A DNA stretch of 64,000 nucleotides from Owenia fusiformis (lineage: Eukaryota > Annelida > Polychaeta > Sabellida > Oweniidae). The first letter of the stretch is position 1, and each line of letters starts with the position of its first letter. A program made the position numbers and the translations under genes. Shown here piece after piece: positions 12,501 to 27,500 of the stretch. Location of the stretch: positions 24,143,759 through 24,207,758 of the forward strand of contig CAIIXF020000009.1 of assembly GCA_903813345.2 (NCBI GenBank), read 5' to 3'. The notes beneath the pieces are model-generated. The model had not been told where the DNA came from, ran no database searches, and was given only the letters and a program-made list of their open reading frames with translations.

Positions 12501-15500
12501 GAAAAGTGAATCCCCCTTGGAGAATTCTGGCAACGGGCCTGTAACAATTCTAATGTTTTCAGTGAATCCTGTACCAGTGGGAACAAAATTGAAGGCTTTC
12601 ATCCCAGCCTACCAGACCTGCTTTCTTTCAGCAGTGACAGAAGTCAAAGTCAAGGTCAGACCTGTTAGAACAGAGAGGCTACAGCATTTCCCACAGGTTA
12701 TAAAAACATTCGGTGTTGCCGAGTTCAGCTTTAATGATTCAAATGGGAGGTTAGTTATTTTGTTACTTATTAATTCCAAAATTATTATGATGAACATATA
12801 TTTCAAACTTAATCTGAGGTTTGTTCATGTTTTTTTTAGTAATCAACATTCAAAGTCTATAGTATTGTATTGTATCGTATTGTATCGTATCGTAATGTAA
12901 CGTATGGTATTGTATTGTATTGTATTTTATTTACCACCAATGAAGGTGAGCAATAGCTTTTGGGTACATTCCGTATACAGTCGTTATCAACGCATGTAAT
13001 CATGGATGGCAGACCCAGGAACCCCTCCTCGAAGGAGCCCTTTTTTGTGCACTCATATATAGTCATACAAGTACATACCACAGCCTTTTTACGAGTTGTG
13101 GACCACTCAATCAAACACCCTGAAGTACTTTACGCAAACAAGCAAATTAAGTTTTGCCTGAACCAGGGATCGAAAGCGGGACCTATTGCTTAAGATCGCT
13201 GAGCTTTATGGGTGGACTTGTTATTGTTAAAGGAATATTCCTTGCTATACCATTTATTTTGTGATATGGTAGCTATAACCATATATCAGCTATAACCATA
13301 TATACTTTCAATATTTAGCAGTCAATATTGATTTGAAGATGCACTGTTTATTTCAAGTGGGCTGTCACCTTTTCACTCTTCACATAGGAAGTGATGTCAT
13401 GAACTATTAAATTTGCATATAGCGCTAGGGAAGGAGGTAACAAGAATGACATAGAGGTTCTTGTATGAGTATCTGTGCAAGATCTTCCATTCTTAATGAG
13501 CTTTGATAATACATATTCTTTATCAACTTGAAGACGAGATAAAGAAATATTATCAAAGCGAGTCAAGAATGGACGATATTTCACAGGTACGAGTGCAAGA
13601 AAGTTTTTCTCATATGACTCTTTAAATTATGCCATATTTATACATTTTTATGATCAAACTAAGTGAAAATAGCTTCAAACCAATGGAACTACATCTTTCA
13701 ATAGTTATGACGTCATAACAATGTTGTAGAATATAAATGGCTTAATGCATGGCAACAAAGCCTTATTGTTATGATGTCATTTATGATGTCATTTTGTAGA
13801 ATGAGCATTGATACTCATAGTAACAGTATATCTGTTGTCATGTTGATGAAGTTTATAAACAAGTGATGTCATATAAGTAAATCTCATCTTGCACATGTGA
13901 CTTTTTAGGATGAAAGATGGTAATATCTTGCATGGGGTAAACACATGGTTGTATCTTTGTTAGTCATATGAGAAAAAACTATCTGAATATTCTTTTTCAA
14001 TTTTGTCAATGACTTAATTCTTCAGATAATCTCTTCTTTAATTCTATGTTGACAAGCCCTCAACATATTTTTGCACAGAAAGTAATAACCACTTAGCCAG
14101 AAGTGATTTTCTGCTACTTTCCTACACTGTTATGGGCAACACAGGGAGATATGCCGATTACTCAATTAGTACAATATTAGTTGGTAAATTAACACTTTGG
14201 CAAAATCGTGCTCATGAGCACTCATGCTATGAGTGCTAATTTAGAACTAATTTTGTACTAACTGAGTACTCGGCATATGTATGAGTGCTCATTGAGTAAT
14301 GAAAAATCAATGGAATTAGTGCTACTTTATCACTCACCATATGGCTTACGGACAACTCATCCCCTAGACAACTCATCCCTGGACAACTCATCCCCTACAC
14401 AACTCATCCCTGGACAACTCATCCCCTAGACAACTCATACCCTGGACATCTCATCCCCTGGACAACTCATCCCCTGGACATCTCATCTCCTAGATAACTC
14501 ATCCCCTGGACAACTTATCCCTTAGACAACTCATCCCCTAGACAACTCATCCTTTATCACATGAAGCCAAATTAGTTTTTTGGAAAATAAATATTTATTA
14601 AATACATCTTGAATCATTCTAAATATTATTTTTCACTTTATTGACACAAATAAAATGGTCAAACAGTCAAACGTGCCATTTAAACATTATCTCTTGTCCT
14701 TATCACTGTTCCACAACTGGATGACTCTAACTGCAGTTAGCTTCATTCAAGATGGTTGCCGAGATCATTTCGTTTTCGATAAACCTCCGATTTCAGCTAA
14801 AATAAGTTGAATCTGGATTCCAAATGTTTCGCCATGCAAATTAATAAAGCTACGATGGTAAATAACCACAAATAAATGCTCAAACAACCGCGATATAGGA
14901 GAATTTTAAAGAAAACGGCTTCACTTAGAATGACTCTAACTGAAGTTGATGATGACGTCATGATGGCGTAGATCATCATCTTCAGTTAGAGTCATTCTAA
15001 GTGAAGTCGTTTTCTTTAAAATTCTCTAATATTATGGGTGTTAGAGCATTCATTTGTGGTTGAATACAATCATAGTTTTATTAATTTGCATGGCGAAACT
15101 TTTGGAATCAAGATTCAACTTAGTTTAGCTGAAATCGGAGGTTTATGGAAAACGAAAGAATCTCGGCAACCATCTTGAATGAAGCTAACTGCAGTAAGAG
15201 TCATCCAGTTGTGGAACAGTGCTTATATTACATGACTTTTTATTTCATGACAAAAAATAAAATTTTCTCTCTGCATAATTTTGTAACATGAATTTCAGTA
15301 ACTTCATCTGTGACTGCTGTGAAAAAATAATCTTTGGATTGAAGAATATTTGAACATTGAACAACAAACATATTATGTCATCAAAGGAGCTTATAACATC
15401 AAAGCAGCTTCTTCGATCAATGTTAATATAATATTGAAATTGTATATTAAAAGTAAAATTTAAGGTAAATATTAAAAAAACAAATTACAGATTAATTGGT

Positions 15501-18500
15501 TGACTATATCCTTGACAATACCATAGTAGTACCATGGTATATCACAGTTTTTTAAACAACTTTCCAGATTTTCCCTCAAGAAAATCTTTGTTCACTTGTA
15601 CTCAGAAGACAACAGAATCGTAGCTTTAATACCTCACAATTGTTTATCATATATGACCATAGCCATCTTTTAGATAGATCCAAAGAGATAGCTTTGTGCA
15701 AACTAAGTAAACTATTGTTATGTAAATGGAAAGAGTTAGAAGTGCAGATCTTAACCATTTTTGAAGTTCTGTTTACGTAACAAAAGTGAGGTATTAAACC
15801 GAGGATCGTGTTGTCTTCTGAACTATTTGTTCGCATGTACACATGCCTACTACTGGAGAAATAAGGAAAAGACAAAAATCGTACCTTTGAGTCTCTGACA
15901 TTTTGTTACCCAAACAATCTGTTTACAACATAAGCGAGTGGAGTACCAGTGTTCATGTAATATATGATTTTGAATCTTAAAACTGATCATGATAGCCAAT
16001 ACATTTAAAAATCATTTGAATTATATATGAATTAATAATATTACATTAAATTACTCAAACATGCCAAAGGATGAGTTGCCCAGGGGATGAGTTGTCTAGA
16101 AGATGAGGTGTCCAGGGGATGAGTTGTCCAGGGATGAGTTGTCTAGGGGATGAGTTGTCCGGTTACCCACCATATGAGTACTCAATTACTATTAAAAATG
16201 CAACAAATCAGTACTCATGTCATAAGTGCTCATTTAGTTCTAATATTTACTGAAATGCATACTCAATTAGAGCTAAAATGCCATGGGTACTATTTTAGTA
16301 CTCGGCATATCTCCCTGTGAAGGGTATTCGAGTTGATGATATCACCTCCTGTGTAAAATCTGACCATAATCAAAACATTTTCCTGTGTTTTGCTATGTTA
16401 TAGCTTCCATGTTGTAGCTTCCATAATAGGAGAGAATATCCCTTTAAATTTACGAAGATAATTATTAAAGTTGGATTTCTGTAGGATTCATATAGTTATG
16501 AAAGATTCACAAAGTTGCAAAAATAGTAATGTCACACCTGCTTTCATTCGTAGTTTAATAGCGTCCTCTGACCCTATTACTTTTTGAATGATGTCTTACC
16601 TTACATTAATATTGTGATGTTTAAATTTCCATTCATGGTTATTGTTATCTTGCAAACTAAAAAAGATTCAATATTACCCCGTCAGATATCTTTGGCGAAA
16701 TATAGCGGAATATGCAATATTTTAGTGTTAACTTGAATTTTCAAACACTTTAGGGCCCATATACGAGGGGTGATCAATAAGTAATGGACGCTTTTTTACA
16801 CAGATGCTTTTTATGGACCAATCACTTCGATTTTCTTACCAGTGATACATCATTCAATTATCTATCAACTCTGAAGATTTGAAGACAAAATATATAATAC
16901 ATGTTGATATATTCTTATTTCCGTGAAGGAGGTACAGGTACCCCGGGACCGACATTTACGTCACATATTCTGAAGCTATTTTAGCTTGTTTAACATACAA
17001 TGCAGTTGAATGCAGGCTGAACAAAACAAACCATTATGGTCATGAATTACCCCATTTTGTTTTGCCATAGTTGATTTTGAATATTTTATCATCACTACGT
17101 GGTATTCATGCCACATTCATTCCACAGGGCCCTCTAAATAGGTTCCATCAAGTGCTACATGTACACAATTCCTCATCCTCTTAACTCAAGATTGTGAGAG
17201 AAAGCTGAATCCATTCTCTGACATGGTAGCAAGATGCAGTTGCACGGGTTGTTTTATTTTATCAATGTCAATAGACCTGCGTCATTTCTCTATAGAAATA
17301 AGTAGAATAGAAATAAACAAGTCACATATGAGCAGATCTGGACAATATGGTGCATTGGCAAAGGGCTCAATTTTGAGGTCCAGGGATATTGTTTTCTGAA
17401 TTCATTTTGAGCTCTGTGGGCAGGTGCATTGTCCATATGGAGTAGGGTGTTCCCTTCTCTCACCAACCCTTTCTTCCATAATGCTTTCTAAAATTGACCT
17501 CCAAATCCCTTCCATACAAAACTCTGACATCACAATACTTTCTGTTTATGTGTTACCAGTCAGCAAAAAATTTCAAATAACACAACACTTGTTGCATATA
17601 CAAAAAGTTCAAATCTAACTGAAATTTACCAAACTGGCTAAAAACTGAATATGTGACGTAAATGTCGGTCCCGGGGTACCTGTACCTCCTTCACGGAAAT
17701 AAGGATATATCAATATGTATTATATATTTTGTCTTCAAATCTTCAGAATTGATAGATAATTGAATGATGTATCACTGGTAGGAAAATCAAAGGGATTGGT
17801 CTATAAAAAGTATCTGTGTAAAAAAGCGTCCATTACTTATTGATCACCCCTCGTATAAAAACAACCAGAACAACGGCAACGCCAAAGCGTAGCGAATCCC
17901 ATCGAACATTTTTCAAAACGGGCACCTTCTACCAAAAGTGTCATAAGACAGTGTGCCATGCTTATATAATATTCACATACCAAATATGAACAAAATCGCT
18001 CTACTACTTTTCGAGTTATAGTAAAATACGTTAAAATGCCGGCCATTTTTCAAAATGGCCGCCTTCTACCAAAAGTCTCATTAGACAGTGTGCCATGCTT
18101 ATAGTATTCACATACCAAATATGAACAAAATCGCTCCACTACTTTTCCAGTTATAGTAAAATACGTTAAAATGGCGGCCATTTTGAAAAATGGCCGCCTT
18201 CTACCAAAAGTGTCATTAGACAGTGTGCCATGCTTATACGTATTCACGTACCAAATATGAACAAAATCGCTCCACTTATCAAAATGGCAGCCATTTTTCA
18301 AAATGTCCGCCATTTTTCAAAATGGCCACCTTCAAACAAAAGTGTCATTAGACAGTGTGCCATGCTTACAGTATTCACATACCGAATATGAAAAAAATCG
18401 CTCCACTACTTTTCGAGTTATAGTAAAATACGTTAAAATGGCGGCCATTTTGAAAAATGACCGCCCTCTACCAAAAGTGTCATTGGACAGTGTGCCATGC

Positions 18501-21500
18501 TTATACGTATTCACATACCAAATATGAACAAAATCGCTCTACCACTTTTGAGTTACAGGAAAAATCGTAAAACAACGAGTAAAGGCCGCCATTTTTCAAG
18601 ATGGCTGCCATGTGCTTTTTTAATATCTACATTTCCAGCTTTATTAATGTCCTATATAATTTTTTTACATTTAAAACATATTGCTATTACAGTTTTACAT
18701 ATTGCACCTAAATTACTGTAAAATCGGCACTAAAATGGCCGCCATTTTTAAATGAGCGGCCATTTTGAAAATTGGCTTTTGAGCAGAACTTCTACCCCCA
18801 TAGGGTATATGTGTACAAAATATGAATAAAATCGGGCGAACGGTATTTGAGTTATTGCCCGGACGGACGGACAGACGGACGTACGTACGTACGGACGGAC
18901 GTACGTACGGACGGACGGACGGACGTACGTACGTACGGACGGACGGACGTACGTACGGACGGACGGACGGAGGCGTTCCCTATATCCCTCCGAACTTCGT
19001 TCGATGGGATAATAAAAATCCATTGAAAAATGAGTGAGAAATCAACTCACCAGCAAAAAAGTTGTTCTGAATAAAAAAAATCTAGTTCTTATACCTAATG
19101 ATACAACATTATTTAACAAGGCATTAACATGAAAAAATGTCACCCCCTTGTTGCCCACAATATTATGAGTTCAATCTATTCAGATTTGAATTTCTGAAAA
19201 CTTGTAGATTACTACTAAATAAACTGGTCAATTTGAAGCAAGTTGAAAAAATACCCTTTTTAAGACTGACATGGTCATTGAAGGTGAAATCTTAAGTCTT
19301 AAGTCAGATTTGAACTTCTGAGAACATGAAAATGATTTTGAAAAAAAGTCAGTCTAAACACCACCGCCATCCACCAACCGCCAACCATCAACCGCCGCCC
19401 CCAAAAATACTCTCGTATTTATTTTCTGCTAAAATTGTCAAATAATATTGTTGTTACTTTTGTTGCTAAATTGGAGGAAAATTCAAATATTTGAAATCAC
19501 ATATAGAAGACCATTTTCAAAATTAAATCATGAAAAATAATATTTGGATGATAAGATCCAAATTTTGAACAAGACTTAATGATTTCTTTTCAGGGCCATA
19601 GAGGAAGTTCTGAACTATGTTAAAGTCCAAGAAATTGCTTCAGGGAAAGCACATGTCGATGTGAAAAATGACAACTTCAACTTTAAGATATATGGAGAGC
19701 TAACGTATTATGTGGGCTCCTCTAAAAATTTTGGGTACATTTATAAAGGATCAAATTTTGATCAACTTTGTGGGCGTTCTACCGTCAAAATAAACTGACT
19801 AACAATATACTTTACAGCTTTATCAAATTAGTAAATTCTCTGTTATGTGTATATTTCAATCAATAGCAACCATGTAACACCAAAATGTCAATAAAAAATT
19901 TATGCAGATTTACAATTTTCTGTACTCTGGGAATTTCTTAAGTTAAAGTTTATTTTTTTCAAACAATGTGAGTGCAAACTGCCAGATACATGATATATGA
20001 TAAAAAGAAGTTATCCATATACATTGTATAAGTAGGCTCCAAATGACACATATCACAAACCCATTGGATGTGCTGAAAGGAAGAGGTGCGTTTATTGGCA
20101 AATACCCCTATGGTCAAAATGAATAATTCTTAGGTGTAACATGAAGAATAGAATGTCATATAACTCTTTGGAAAATATTAAAGTGCTCGGGCACACATAG
20201 GCTGAGATAGGGGCTATTTAGTTTAGTGAGGTTGTATTGACTTACATGAGGCTGTTCATCACTGACTTAACATGAGGATATCAGCAGATCCCAATAGAGG
20301 CCATTGGTTTCTTGATTATCACAAAAATACCAAAAATACACTATGACCTGAATCGATTGCAAACTTAATAATTTCACAATATGACACTATTGGTTTATCT
20401 CATCAAATGTGCAAATATGAAGTTTGCAATCGATTCAGGTCACTATTACAGTTTTACATATTCTACCTTAATTACTGAAAATCAGCACTAAAATGGCTGC
20501 CATTTTTAAATGAGAAGCCATTTTGAAAATTGGCTTTCGAGCTGAACTTCTAGCCCCATAGGGTATATGTGTTCAAAATATGAACAAAATCCGGCCTACA
20601 GTATTTGAGTTATTGCCCGGATGGACGGACGTATGTATGGACGTACATACGTACGGACGAACGGAAGCGTTCCCTATATCCTTCCGAACTTCGTTTGATG
20701 GGATAATTATCACTAAATCATAACTGTATTAATTAGAAAGAGGAATGTTCATACATGACATTACTAAACTTAGGTTTATAACACTATTCAAAGATGACTC
20801 GATAAAAGAAATCAGACAAAATATTGGTTTATCATTTACTAATGTCAACCTCACCATACCTCATAACCTAGACTTTCACTGGGACTTTAAACTGCCACGT
20901 TATACTAATATTAAATAATTTCACAATTATGTTACCTGAAAACATCTTCATTAATATGTTGAATATGAGGATCTTACTGTTTGTGCTGGTATGTATTTAC
21001 CACACAAGAAGCTTGGTTGAGGCAGAATGTGATTGCAAGCTAAGTGCATCTCAATCCCAAGTTCAATCAGAGATCATAGAGAATAAAGTTGACGTACAGG
21101 AACGTATCATTGATGGGTGCGTATGTGTTTTTTTATTATTTCAAAACAAAATGCATATAAAAGTTGTTTTTCAATTGTAGATATGTGCCTTTTTATATGC
21201 TTCTACAGATTAACTTCATAGCTTTTCTAACGTTAGTTAGACCTATTCTTTTGCAAAAGAGAAGTAAAAAAGAAAGAAAAGCTTTTCATCAACTATGTTA
21301 TCAAGAAATAGGAAAGAACCCCCACAGACAAAATGCTTTATATTAGGATGCCCAATACAGAACATGCTTCTGCTGCTTCTAAAACGTTATGTGTATTGTT
21401 GCAAGCTAGATAACCAAATGCTTTAATTTTAAATTCACCCACAGAAATAAACACAAAGTATACATCCACACGTTGCTCGCATTTCTTTTATGTTATACAC

Positions 21501-24500
21501 TATGTTTTTTATTATCTTATATTTCTTATATAAATAGTGATACAACATTTGATGTAAAAACAGATTATTGCCGTAACAGCAAATAAATGTTTTATAATAA
21601 AAAGAGAAATGTTGGGAATAACTAACCACTAATTTGGGGAAATTTTTTGTTACAAGGATGTATATGTAACCTCCAACATAGTTTTCCCATTCTTTCTATT
21701 GTATGAATATGCACTAATATGCAACAATTCTTTGATTCTAGCCTTGAGAAAAACTACGAAAATATTCTAAATGAAAATAAATTCAAACTGGAAAGATTAT
21801 CGAATGTTAAGCGAACATCCAAAGCCATGTATGAAACAGTCTATAAACTATGTGAGTAATAAACTATTTGAGTAAAGAACTATGTGAGTAATGAGCCATG
21901 TGAGTACAAATGATTATCACTCATACATTTTTGAGGGTAAAAGGCTGATTTTCTAAAATTTAAAATTTTTGTAAACTACATGTAGTATGTTATATATAAA
22001 TAGATCAATAGCAATGTTTCTCAGTCCATATTCAAAGTGCCATAGTTTTGTATACTGTATTTAAGTTCATTATTGAATAAAGCTACCTCTTATCAAGGAC
22101 ATCTATCTCGATAGACATCCTTGCTTTTATCATTATTGATTAAAGCTACTTGTTATCATAATTGAATAAAGCTACTTATTATCATTACTGAATAAAGCTA
22201 ATTGTTATCATAATTGAATAAAGCTACTTGTTATCAATATTGAATATAGCTACTAACAGATAACTAAATTTAAAACATAATTTTATTTAGCTGACCCATG
22301 TTCAACGAAAGGACATCTTCGCTGCCTTCACTCTGGCGAATGTATACACAGGCTATTTGTAAGTACAAATGGTAATGCTACGGTAGTAGTCACTATTACA
22401 ATTGGTTATAGAGTTACAATATCTGTTTTGATCATGAAATTCCTTTTTCTATATATCTATGAATGAATTTTACTCCTTCCTAAGAATTAATTTTTTTGCG
22501 ACTGAAAAAATGGTTCATATTGAGAGGTTTTCAGAAAAAACAGGTTTATCTGTATATTATATATACACCTTTTGATTCTTTAAATATAGGGTTGTGATGG
22601 TATAGTTGACTGTATGGATGGATCAGATGAGGATAAAGACCTTTGTTGTAAGTTAATATTCAAATTAATATCCAATATTCTATAATTTGGATCTCCATTC
22701 AGTTTTAAGTTTAATTTTATCACATTAGTTTTATTTATAATTTCATTTAATAACGCAGATGCGAGTAGGTAGTTACCAGATTCACCGCCAGGTGGCTCGT
22801 TCGGGTCAGATAGCATGGCGGGTATAGGAGAAAGTTCCCTTAAACTTAAATCACATCTGTTTTAATGATTCAATTTTCATATAACCCGTATGTATCTAAT
22901 AGTTATGCAAACTGAAATATGTCCAGTAAAAGAAAATGTTATCTATCCAATACAAGAAAAGATATTTCACTTTTTGTGATTTTGTATCATGGGGTCTATG
23001 GGGAATCAACCCGAACAAGAAGTCACATTTTCAAAAAAAATTAAATTTTCAAAGTTGATAAAAAAAATTAGAAACCATATTTATAGATGTACTTTTACAT
23101 GCAGATTTCAAATATGACATCACTTTGACTGAATTATGAATATTTAATGACGTAAATAAGGATTATTTCTACTCGCACCTAGTCTATTCACAAGTATATT
23201 TTTAACCTGAAGATTCAATTCATATGAAAATGATTTTCAATTCTGCATCTTCATCTTTATAAAACTATTGCTAAAATTGAACTGCATCATATATGTAACG
23301 CAGGCCCGTAGCCAGGCGGTTCGGGCGAACTCCCCTCTGACCAAAATTTCTTTCAAAATCATGCAGTTTTTCACCATTCTGACTATTTTTTTAGTGATTT
23401 TTGGCCAAATTTGCAAAGTGAACCCCCCCCCCCTAGAGTTTTTTGGAAAAGTGAATCCCCCTTGGAAAATTCTGGCAACGGGCCTGTAATAATTCTAATG
23501 TTTTCAGTGAATCCTGTACCAGTGGGAACAAAATTGAAGGCTCTCATCCCAGCCTACCAGACCTGCTTTCTTTCAGCAGTGACAGAAGTTACAATCAAAG
23601 TCAGACCTGTTAGAACAGAGAGGCTACAGCATTTCCCACAGGTTATAAAAACATTCGGTGTTGCCGAGTTCAGCTTTAATGATTCAAATGGGAGGTTAGT
23701 TATTTTGTTACTTATTAATTCCAAAATTATTATGATGAACATATTTCCAACTTAATCTGAGGTTTGTTCATGTTTTTTTTAGTAATCAACATTCAAAGTC
23801 TATAGTATTGTATTGTATCGTATTGTATCGTATCGTAAAGTAACGTATGGTATTGTATTGTATTGTATTTTATTTACCACCAATGAAGGTGAGCAATAGC
23901 TTTTGGGTACATTCCGTATACAGTCGTTATTAACGCATGTAATCATGGATGGCAGACCCAGGAACCCCTCCTCGAAGGAGCCCTTTTTTGTGCACTCATA
24001 TATAGTCATACAAGTACATACCACAGCATTTTTACGAGTTGTGGACCACTCAATCAAACACCCTGAAGTACTTTACGCAAACAAGCAAATTAAGTTTTGC
24101 CTGAACCAGGGATCGAAAGCGGGACCTATTGCTTAAGAGGTACATGTGCTACCGCTGAGCTTTATGGGTGGACTGGTTATTGTTAAAGGAATATTCCTTG
24201 CTATACCATTTATCTTGTGATATGGTAGCTATAACCATATATCAGCTATAACCATATATACTTTCAATATTTAGCAGTCAATATTGATTTGAAAATGCAC
24301 TGTTTATTTCAAGTGGGCTGTCACCTTTTCACTCTTCACATAGGAAGTGATGTCATGAACTATTAAATTTGCATATAGCGCTAGGGAAGCAGGTATCAAG
24401 AATGACATAGAGGTTCTTGTATGAGTATCTTTGCAAGATCTTCCATTCATATGAGCTTTGATAATACATATTCTTTATCAGCTTGAAGACGAGATAAAGA

Positions 24501-27500
24501 AACATTATCAAAGAGAGTCAAGAATGGACGATATTGCACAGGTACGAGTGCAAGAAAGTTCTTCTCATACGACTCTTTAAATTATGCCATATTTACATAT
24601 TTTTATGATCAAACTGAGTGAAAATAGCTTCAAACCAATGGAACTTCATCTTTCAATTGTTATGACGTCATAGCAATGTTGTAGAATATAAATGGCTACG
24701 CGTGGCAACAAAGCCCTATTGTTATGATGTCACAACTTATTTTGTAGAATGAGCATTGATACTCATAGTAACAGTATATCCGTTGTCATGTTGATGATGT
24801 TTATAAACAAGTGATGTCATATAAGTAAATCTCATCTTGCATGTGTGACTTTTTAGGATGAAAGATGGTAATATCTTGCATGGGGTAAACACATGGTTGT
24901 ATCTTTGTTAGTCATATGAGAAAAAACTATGAATATTCTTTTTCAATTTTGTCAATGACTTAATTCTTCAGATAATCTCTTCTTTAATTCTATATTGACA
25001 AGCCCTCAAAATATTTTTGCACAGAAAGTAATAACCACTTAGCCAGAAGTGATTTTCTTCTACTTTTCTCCTACACTGTTATGGGCAACACAGGGAGATA
25101 TGCTGATTACTCAATTAGTTCAATATTAGTTGGTAAATTAACACTCTGGCAAAATCGTGCTCATGAGCACTCATGCTATGAGTGCTAATTTAGTACTAAT
25201 TTTGTACTAACTGAGTAGTCGGCATATGTATGAGTGCTCATTGAGTAATGAAAAATCAATGGAATTAGTGCTACTTTATCACTCACCATATGGCTTATGG
25301 ACAACTCATCAACTAGACAACCATTCCCAGGACAACTCATCCCCTAGACAACTCATCCCTGGACAACTCATCCCCTAGACAACTCATCCCCTGGACATCT
25401 CATCCCCTGGACAACTCATCCCCTGAACATCTCATCCCCTGAACATCTCATCCCCTGGACAACTCATCCCTTAAACAACTCATCCCCTAGACAACTCAAC
25501 CTTTATCACATGAAGCCAAATTAGTTTTTTGGAAAATAAATATTTATTAAATACATCTTGGATCATTCAAAATATTATTTTTCACTTTATTGACACATAT
25601 AAAATGGTCAAACAGTCAAATGTGCCATTAAAACTTTCATCTCTTGTCCTTATATTACATGACTTATTATTTCATGACAAAAAATAAAGTTTTCTCTCTG
25701 CGTAATTTTGTAACATGAATTTCAGTAACTTTACTGTGACTGCTGTGAAAAAATAATCTTTGGATTTAAATATTTGAACATTGAACAACAAACATATTAT
25801 GTCATCAAAGGAGCTTATAACATCAAAGCAGCTTCTTCGATCAATGTTAACATAATATTGAAATTGTATATTAAAAGTAAAATTAAAGGTAAATATTAAA
25901 AAAACAAATTACAGATTAATTGGTTGGCTATCTCCTTGACAATACCATAGTAGTACCATGGTATATCACAGTTTTTTAAACAACTTTCCAGATTTTCCCT
26001 CAAGAAAATCTTTGTTCACTTGTACTCAGAAGACAACAGAATCGTAGCTTTAATACCTCACAATTGTTTATTTTATGTGACCATAGCCATCTTTTAGATA
26101 GATCCAAAGAGATAGCTTTGTGCAAACTTAGTAAACTATTGTCATGTAAATGGAAAGAGTTAGAAGTGCAGATCTTAACCATTTTCGAAGTTCTGTTTAC
26201 GTAACAAAAGTGAAGTATTAAACCGAGGATCGTGTTGTCTTCTGAACTTTTTGTTCGCATGTACACATGCCTACTACTGGAGAAATAAGGAAAAGACAAA
26301 AATCATACCTTTGAGGCTCTGACATTTTGTTACCCAAACAATCTGTTTACAACATAATCGAGTGGAGTACTAGTACCAGTGTTCATGTAATATATGATTT
26401 TGAATCTTAAAACTGATCATGATAACCAATACATTTGAAAATCATTTATATATGAATTAATAATATTACATTAAATTACTCAAACATGCCAAAGGATGAG
26501 TTGCCCAGGGGATGAGTTGTCTAGGGGATGAGTTGTCCAGGGGATGAGTTGTCTAGGGGATGAGTTGTTCAGGGGATGAGTTGTCCAAGGGATGAGTTGT
26601 CTAGGGGATGAGTTGTCCAGGGATGAATTGTCTAGGGGATGAGTTCTCCGGTTACCCACCATATGAGTACTCAATTACTACTAAAAATGCAACAAATCAG
26701 TACTCATGTCATAAGTGCTCATTTAGTTCTAATGTTTACTGAAATGCATACTCAATTAGAGCTAAAATGCCATGGGTACTATTTTAGTACTTGGCATATC
26801 TCCCTGTGAACGGTATTCGAGTTGATGATATCACCTCCTGTGTAAAATCTGACCATAATCAAAACATTTTCCTGTGTTTTGCTATGTTATAGCTTCCATG
26901 TTGTAGCTTCCATAATAGGAGAGAATATCCCTTTAAATTTACAAAGATAATTATTAAAGTTGGATTTCTGTAGGATTCATATAGTTATGAAAGATTCACA
27001 AAGTTGCAAAAATAGTAATGTCACACCTGCTTTCATTCGTAGTTTAATAGCGTCCTCTGACCCTATTACTTTTTGAATGATGTCTTACCTTACATTAATA
27101 TTGTGATGTTTAAATTTCCATTCATGGTTAATGTTATCTTGCAAACTAAAAAAATTCAATATTACCCCGTCAGATATCGTTGGCGAAATATAGCGGAATA
27201 TGCAATATTTTAGTGTTAACTTGAATTTTCAAACACTTTAGGGCCCATATATAAAAAAACAATAAAAAACCATTGAAAAATGAGTGAGAAATCAACTCAC
27301 CAGCAAAAAAGTTGTTCTGAATAAAAAAAATCTAGTTCTTATACCTAATGATACAACATTATTTAACAACGCATTAACATGACAAAATGTCACCCCCTTG
27401 TTGCCCACAATATTATGAGTTCAATCTAATAAGTCAGATTTGAATTTCTGAAAACTTGTAGATGACTACTAAATAAACTGGTCAATTTGAAGCAAGTTGA

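Noticed and set aside
18748-19037. Open frames on both strands encoding Arg/Thr/Asp or Val/Arg/Pro repeats
   Set aside because: They are direct translations of the GGACGGAC/GTACGTAC simple repeat, not genes.
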